NCBI GenBank assembly: GCA_003667245.1
Contig: RCNN01000451.1
Span: 1-15,698, forward strand
Length of the DNA stretch: 15,698 bases
Reading direction: 5' to 3'
Origin: Heterostelium multicystogenum
Lineage: Eukaryota; Evosea; Eumycetozoa; Acytosteliales; Acytosteliaceae
Positions 10,363 through 15,698 of this stretch are shown here, piece after piece. Made by a program: the position numbers and the translations under genes. Each line of letters begins with the position of its first letter. Position 1 is the stretch's first letter. The notes under the pieces are model-generated. The model was given only the letters and a program-made list of their open reading frames with translations, ran no database searches and was not told the DNA's origin.

Positions 10363-13300
10363 ATGATTAAACATATACAATTAGCATTATTCTTATTTCT
10401 ATTTATTATCCTTGCTAAAGCTGGTATTTATTTAAATAAATAAAACTTATAAATCTGATATAAATATTAATCTAAATTTTTATAGATATATATGTAAAAC
10501 TTGATGCTACTTGTGGTACCACTTGTGATGGTACCCAAGGCAAGCCTTTTACAAATATCAAGAGTGCAATCGATTCAATCCCGTCCAATTTGAAAAGAAG
10601 TACTATTATCAACATGTATGCTGGTACCTATTCTGGAGCAAACAATGTTGGAATCGATATTGTTATGAAATCTGTTCAAATTAAAGCGTATGTAACTTTA
10701 TTGAATTCCAAACAACTCATATTAAACTTTGTTTAACTAGAATGGCTTCTCAATCAGTAACTATTGATTGTCAAAAAGGTAGCAATGCATTCTTTGTCAA
10801 GGATGGCTCTGATTTTACTTTGAACAAAGTTTCTATCCAGGATTGTTCGCACAGCGTTGGAGGTGCTCTCAGAATTGAAAAATTCCCAAGCTTTAATCTT
10901 GTCCACGACTTTCAAAGGAAATAGTGCTTCTTTTGGTGGTGCTATTTATTCAAACTCAAGTAAATTGGTGATTTTTTCAACAACATTTACAAATAATGTG
11001 GGATTGGAATTAGGAACAGCCATTTATTCAGATTTTTCAGATATATCAATTCTATCTGTTTCAGTATTTACTGGAAATTCAAATGGGGTGTCATATATTG
11101 GATGCAAGAACTCTAAAATTATTATTGATGATACTGTTACTATTAGTAATCAGATTTCATGTGAATCAGGTTGTATGACTAAATTTAAATCTGAATCATA
11201 CTGCAAGAAAAATTTAGATACCTGTTCTGCACCAGGAATTACTATCCCAAGTATTGATACTGATAAGACAAGTAAGTGTAATCTTCTAATAAAAGAAATA
11301 TATTTATTAATACATTCATTATATAGTTTTTACCACAGGAATGCTATATTCAGCCTATTCTAAAACTTTTGATTCAAATGGATATTGTATGTATCAATTT
11401 AGTATTGATTACTTATTTAAATGTTAATAATGTTTTAAGTGTTCAAAAGATTATTCCAGAGAATTCAATTGATAATTTTTTGAATGGACATGATGGACTT
11501 GTGTTTGGTGATCTAATTGGTTTCATTCATATGGAAACCTCAGCCAAAGTACAATTTAGATTCTCTGGTAAAAATGTTGGATTCACATTGAAAATCAATG
11601 GTGTAAAATATTTAGACGTTGAACAAACTCAAGTTTTTGACTTTCCATTTGAATCTATTTGGTTACCAAAGTATCTCACAAAATTCAAATTGTATGTAAC
11701 ATTAGATTTCTAAAACTTTCACTCACTGATTTAATATGTTTTAGATTCTAAACTCTGACACAACAGGTGTTGGCCGTTTCCTTCAAAGTTTATCAAATCT
11801 CTCATGACTACAAGATCTTTTACACTGAACAAAGTTAGTATTCCAAAATTTTTTGTGTTTAAAAATCAAATTATTAATATTATCAACTATTAGTTTGTGG
11901 TGATGGAGTTGAAGATGATTTATTATATTGCATTGAAGATATTAGTAAGTTAAACATTGATAAAATGTAATATTTTTATATGTATCATTAACATATATAG
12001 ATGACATATATAAACCCTTCAAACCCTGCAGATGACAGAGTTTGTGGTCATGAAGATATTCATATGAATTTTGAAGATTGTTTCAATGAAATCTCTCAAA
12101 ACTGTGGAAATTCCAAAGAAGAAAGACCACATCAGTCCACTTGGTATTATAGAGGAATGATCGGAGATCTAGTTGAGAATCAGTATCTCTGGTCAGTTCC
12201 AGGTTCAGAACACTTTACCTTTTGGTATGAATGTCCTCAGTGGAGAGCCAGCTAAAGCACCAATCTTCCAGTTCGACTATTGTGTTGAGATTGCAAATAA
12301 TATTCTTGATGATCCATATAGAATGATGTCATATGAAATCCCACCATCTTTGGTTGTGAAATCACTCCCAATATGCACTTATACAACTACAACAACTATG
12401 TCTCATCCTATTCTGATTATCAAAGACAATTCCAAATTGAAGCTGGTAAGTTTTTTTCTTAGAAAAAAATGTTAAATTCTTTAATTTTAAATCAATCTTC
12501 TTAATTTATAGGTGTGAGTATTAGTGGAGATTTTCAGGAAGAACTTATTGATTTAAATGGTGCTTTTTCGATTGAAGGTTCTATTGAGTCAGCTAAAGAA
12601 ATTTCATCATCTACCACTAACATGTTTTAGTAACCCAATTAAATTGTACTACTACATATATTGAAATGGATGAACAAAGAATCAAATTCCATCCAATGTT
12701 TTTGAAGGAGCTCGCATCAATCAAACAAAAATCAGATCTTTTACAGATTTTTGACAAATATGGAACCTAATTTTTATTCAAGTGCATATATGGGAGGAAA
12801 GTTGGTACAAGTATCAACAACTACGAGAGTTTAGATTCTGAAGAAAAGAAATTCAAATGGACTGCTGCTGCAGAGATATCATTTGGATCTGCAGTTACAA
12901 AGTATGTTAATAGTAAATTAAAAAACTTTGAAATTAACAATATCTTAATTTAAAAATAGTATTCCTGGTTTCAATGGTGCAGTAAAGTTTCTCTTGATTT
13001 TGGAATATCCTCTACTGAAGAAAGTTACAAAGAAGTCCAAAGTAAATCATCATTTTCGACAATAAATTCATATGGAGGTCCTCCTGCTGCATTTGCACCA
13101 TCAAACGGATACAAATCCTCTTCATACCAAGGATGGTCCTCTGCCATCGACCTTTTACCAGTACCAATTGGATATAAAATCAAACCCTATACGAGATCTT
13201 CTCAACAGCCAATGGACAATCAAACTAGGTTCAGAAAGCTTTAATGTAGCACAAATGTGGAAAATATGGAAAAAGTCTATTACCAAGTTAATCGTGTGAA

Positions 13301-14467
13301 TCCAAGTATGTAGATTTAAAAAATTAATTTTCTTCAAAATTATAAAAAACACTAATTCCTTTTTAAAGTCCCTTCACCTGAAGAATATAAATATTCAGTG
13401 ATTTTCGATTTCAACTCAGTAAACGATTTTCCACCTTCCAAGGAAAAGTATGAATGAAAATTGATTGGTATGACAATGGTATAAAGAAATCATTTTCAAC
13501 AAGAATTAAATTTGTTCACTATGAATGTGATGGTTCCCAAATTGAGTATAAACTTCCAGTGACCACATATGCTGGAGATCTTACTTGTTCGATAATAATC
13601 CCAAAGTTACATATAACTCAGTATCCTATTCAAGTAAAACTTGTAATGAAAAATCCACAATGTCTTCCAATTAAATTTAGATTTGAATTTTATGGACCAA
13701 ACTTCATGGCAAGCTCTCAAGCTCCAGAGATATATATGGAAGGAATTCAAAAACTAGGTACATATTTCCAGTGTTTTTTGAAAAAATAATTGGAACTAAC
13801 AACATTTTAACTTCTAGGAAAAACCACAATTATTTCTTGGACAACAGGAGAGGCTATTAAATTAACAGCAGGAACTGGAAATCTTTTACAAACTTTTGCA
13901 GCTAATACAGCTAGGCTCTTTGATTCAATTTGGAAACCGCAAGAAATCAACTTACCATTGCAACTTCTAATAGTGGAAACTTTGGAGTTTATGTTGGTCC
14001 TTCAGGTAGTTCAAGAGATAATGTTGCTTTATTCCAATACTCAATTGATAAAGCATACGATAGAGATTTAGATTTTTACTATAGGACTTACCAATGATAC
14101 CACATTGAGCACTCAGAAAGATCAACCAGTCTCCAAATTTATATATCAATCAAGGCTCCTTCACAAGTGTAACTCAATTCAGAATGGATTATATGTTATA
14201 TATTGTCAACAATCAAAATTTCAGTTTCTTGGAAAGCTAAAGTATATTATTATCATATTTTTGGAAAGTCCAAGCTATCAAGATTATTTACCAGCGCGTA
14301 ACGAGAATTTCTTCTTTGATTTGAAACCACTCACTAAAAATGTTCCAACACACCTATTTTCTTTCCAAAATTTTAATCGTCCAATGGGTGGAGATATTGG
14401 TACAATCACAGACCCATTCAATTTCAATGCACCAAATCCGGCAGTTGAGTTTTTGGAATTTTTCTAA
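10363..14467 (+). pseudogene. Degenerate MACPF paralogue: signal peptide, beta-helix, PA14-like, Cys motifs, MACPF, different C-terminus
   Basis: This is a paralogue of the minus-strand gene. Segments matching it appear in order but in changing frames. Well-supported exons are 10363-10423 (signal peptide), 10486-10687, 10741-11271 (beta-helix, FGGAIYS), a PA14-like piece ending at 11695, 11767-11833, 11894-11944 (CGDG), 12032-12445, 12512-12901, 12960-13305, 13369-13757 and 13818-14467. MACPF landmarks visible are the KFHP block, KYGT followed by a stop (12757-12770), and a GGPP/W/PVPIGY segment near the domain end (13076-13180). The tail (13369-14467) does not match the MRH domain of its neighbour and I do not recognise it. 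Breaks include A5 10878-10882, the 11410-11480 junction, T4 12220-12223, about 12396-12405, TAG 12628-12630, TAA 12768-12770, about 12800-12818, about 12978-12990, C3 13185-13187, 13257-13275, 13448-13458, about 13945, about 14095 and about 14150. Shifts go in both directions. I call it a pseudogene; an error-rich assembly of a live gene is the main alternative. Confidence 0.75.
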
Positions 14468-14590
14468 AGATTGAAATAAAAAGAAAAGTTGAGTGTATTG
14501 AACTACAAACTGTGATCTTCAAGGTTAATTTGTGTTGAATAATATAGATTTTTAGATTGGTATCAAATTAAAATATTAATTCAATGACAT

Positions 14591-14606
14591 TTATTGATAT
14601 CAATAA
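14591..14606. repeat. Perfect 16-bp palindrome
   Basis: TTATTGATATCAATAA is identical to its own reverse complement. It could be a dimeric protein-binding site or chance in AT-rich DNA; the central GATATC makes pure chance less likely. Confidence 0.6.
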
Positions 14607-14609
14607 CTC

Positions 14610-14679
14610 TTAATATGGAAAAATATTTGTATAAGACTTAAGATTAAAAATTAATTCGAGAATTGTTATTCCATATTAA
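14610..14679. repeat. 11-bp inverted repeat
   Basis: TTAATATGGAA at 14610-14620 is exactly complementary to TTCCATATTAA at 14669-14679, with a 48-bp spacer. It lies next to the 16-bp palindrome. Function unknown. Confidence 0.45.
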
Positions 14680-14812
14680 TAAATAATGATAATAAACGAA
14701 AGTATTAATATGTTCATTTTTTTTGCACAATGTCGAACAATAAAAGTTGAATCTGAATAGTAGAGCAAAGTTGTTTGGGATTTTTAAATACAATCAATTT
14801 TGTACCCACATG

Positions 14813-14858
14813 ATCAATCACAAACTTAAAATCTTGTGGTGAATCCAAGGTGATTGAT
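14813..14858. repeat. 9-bp inverted repeat
   Basis: ATCAATCAC (14813-14821) pairs exactly with GTGATTGAT (14850-14858) across 28 bp. An alternative inner pairing is CCACA (14806-14810) with TGTGG (14835-14839). A structured RNA is possible but unproven. Confidence 0.35.
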
Positions 14859-14938
14859 TTAGAATTTTTGCTTAAAAGAATTAAAAACTAAGATTTTTTA
14901 AAGTAATAATAATTACTATCAATTATAATTAAGATAAC

Positions 14939-15698
14939 ATGAAATTTATAATTATAGTTTTTTTCTTTACTTGGTAATACAAGTAAATTGTGAAATCAAG
15001 TGTAAAAAATCTAGCTGGAGATGATGTAGACTGGTGGATTTATTTGACACAGATGCTGTCCGTGGTGGACCAGGATACCAGTAGAATCAAGGACTATATT
15101 TTGATGAAAGCATGGTATCTACAGGTGAGCTTTCTAATATTTTATTCACTTATATGTTCTAATATGTATTATATTAGGAACACTCAGAAAAGTTTTACTC
15201 ATATCAACCCTGGTGATGTCCATTTCTTTTCGAAACTTATGAAAACCCATTTAAATTCAGCCAATACAGCTAACACTGGTTTTGATAGGAGTACTAGATT
15301 GTAATAATCTTGGAAAATATGTCACCAAAGAAATGGTTCACGAACTTAACAAAGATGGTGCTAATCCATATAGTTAAGATGTAAAAGAAGCTCATCTTAA
15401 AGTATGTTGTTTTGAAAGATGAACAAAAAAGGAATATACTCATTTTAATTCAAGTTTTATTTGTTTATGATAGGGTCAACGAAAAAAGCATCTCTATATC
15501 TCACATTCAATGCCAATGCCAGTAAAAAGTGAGACTGAGAGAAATCTTTTTCAAAACTCTGGAAATGCAATTCACCCAACATGCTTTTTGTAATTCTCTT
15601 TGGTGATCAACTTCTATTGATCAATTTATTCAAATATTAAGAGATGTCAAAGCAAGACCGTTAAACGCTGTATGTCACTCCTTTACTCCTGTTTGCTG
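14939..15698 (+). pseudogene. DNase II-like gene, frameshifted and cut by the window end
   Basis: Members of the DNase II family are acid endonucleases of lysosomes or secretions that cut DNA without divalent metal. Here an ATG at 14939 begins a hydrophobic signal peptide. It is followed by the family N-terminal block (GDDVDWW at 15020-15040), a YFDES block (about 15096-15110), HLK at the end of exon 2 (15393-15401), and the conserved HSMPMPV block (about 15505-15525), where the family has HS.P.FP with the catalytic His region. Exons are about 14939-15124, 15178-15401 and 15474-end, with GT-AG introns of 53 and 72 bp; the 15402 junction is in frame. Damage includes frame shifts in T7 14958-14964 and A6 15004-15009, another within 15090-15110, stops in both candidate frames of 15178-15305, an in-frame TAA at 15375-15377, and a TAA after CFL near 15588-15594. 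The rest of the family length lies beyond the window. Family call is from motifs only. Confidence 0.65.

Larger units (their letters stand above)
14468..14938. other. AT-rich spacer with several inverted repeats
   Basis: No coding frame is supported. The stretch contains a perfect 16-bp palindrome (14591-14606), an 11-bp inverted repeat (14610-14620 with 14669-14679) and a 9-bp inverted repeat (14813-14821 with 14850-14858). It presumably also contains the 3' end of the MACPF pseudogene and the promoter of the DNase II-like gene. Confidence 0.5.

Noticed and set aside
7300..12630. Programmed +1 ribosomal frameshifting as the cause of the breaks
   Set aside because: The first three breaks seen were all +1, but later ones need the opposite shift and others are plain stops. 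No common slippery context is present.
13155..13352. 65-codon minus-strand open frame
   Set aside because: It is antisense to the conserved end of the MACPF domain of the plus-strand copy and has no motif of its own.
13967..14149. 60-codon minus-strand open frame
   Set aside because: It is antisense to the C-terminal part of the plus-strand pseudogene, where the sense strand shows protein-like segments.
5759..14467. Large transposon with inverted halves
   Set aside because: The two halves are diverged paralogous coding regions, not near-identical repeats. I see no terminal repeats, target duplication, transposase or reverse transcriptase.
1..15698. CRISPR array, bacterial operon or phage region
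   Set aside because: No spaced direct repeats and no Shine-Dalgarno-led gene runs occur. Spliceosomal introns and poly(A) signals show eukaryotic nuclear DNA.

Overview
The window looks like nuclear DNA from a dictyostelid social amoeba. It is strongly AT-rich, its introns are short (about 50-90 bp) and AT-rich with GTAAGT/GTATGT-type donors and TAG/AAG acceptors, 3' ends carry AATAAA, and the genes encode secreted proteins of kinds familiar in Dictyostelia (a family-9 endoglucanase of the celA kind, a Cys motif of the CGDG...C..DC type). The intergenic DNA is less extremely A/T-homopolymeric than in D. discoideum, so another dictyostelid group is possible; that is an inference. The standard genetic code fits all exons.

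Layout. (1) 1-2745 has no convincing gene; it holds trinucleotide and tetranucleotide repeats and a few short hairpins. (2) 2746-3654 (+) is a four-exon gene for a small secreted protein of unknown function with a Lys/His-rich tail. (3) 4187-5694 (+) is a two-exon gene for a secreted glycoside hydrolase family 9 endoglucanase; the first exon, encoding the signal peptide, is easily missed. (4) 5759-9884 (-) is a seven-exon gene for a large secreted modular protein: signal peptide, right-handed beta-helix/Pmp-like repeats, PA14-like domain, Cys motif, MACPF (perforin-like) domain, MRH (mannose-6-phosphate-receptor homology) domain and a beta-rich tail. Two single-base frame breaks lie close together in homopolymers near the end of the MACPF domain. 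(5) 9885-10362 is the shared upstream region of a divergent pair. (6) 10363-14467 (+) is a paralogue of gene 4 that shares the first four modules, MACPF and several intron positions. It has a different C-terminus and at least a dozen frame breaks or stops, so it reads as a pseudogene or a badly sequenced gene. (7) 14468-14938 is AT-rich spacer with a perfect 16-bp palindrome. (8) 14939-15698 (+) is a broken, right-truncated DNase II-like gene.

Taken together the locus encodes (or encoded) secreted or endo-lysosomal proteins: a cellulase, two candidate pore-forming proteins with sugar-binding-type modules, and an acid DNase. These fit spore or stalk wall turnover, or digestion and defence against microbes, but nothing in the sequence shows that they act together. 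The most interesting item is the MACPF pair, above all the beta-helix + PA14 + MACPF + MRH architecture of the minus-strand gene. All family calls are by eye from motifs; no database search was run.
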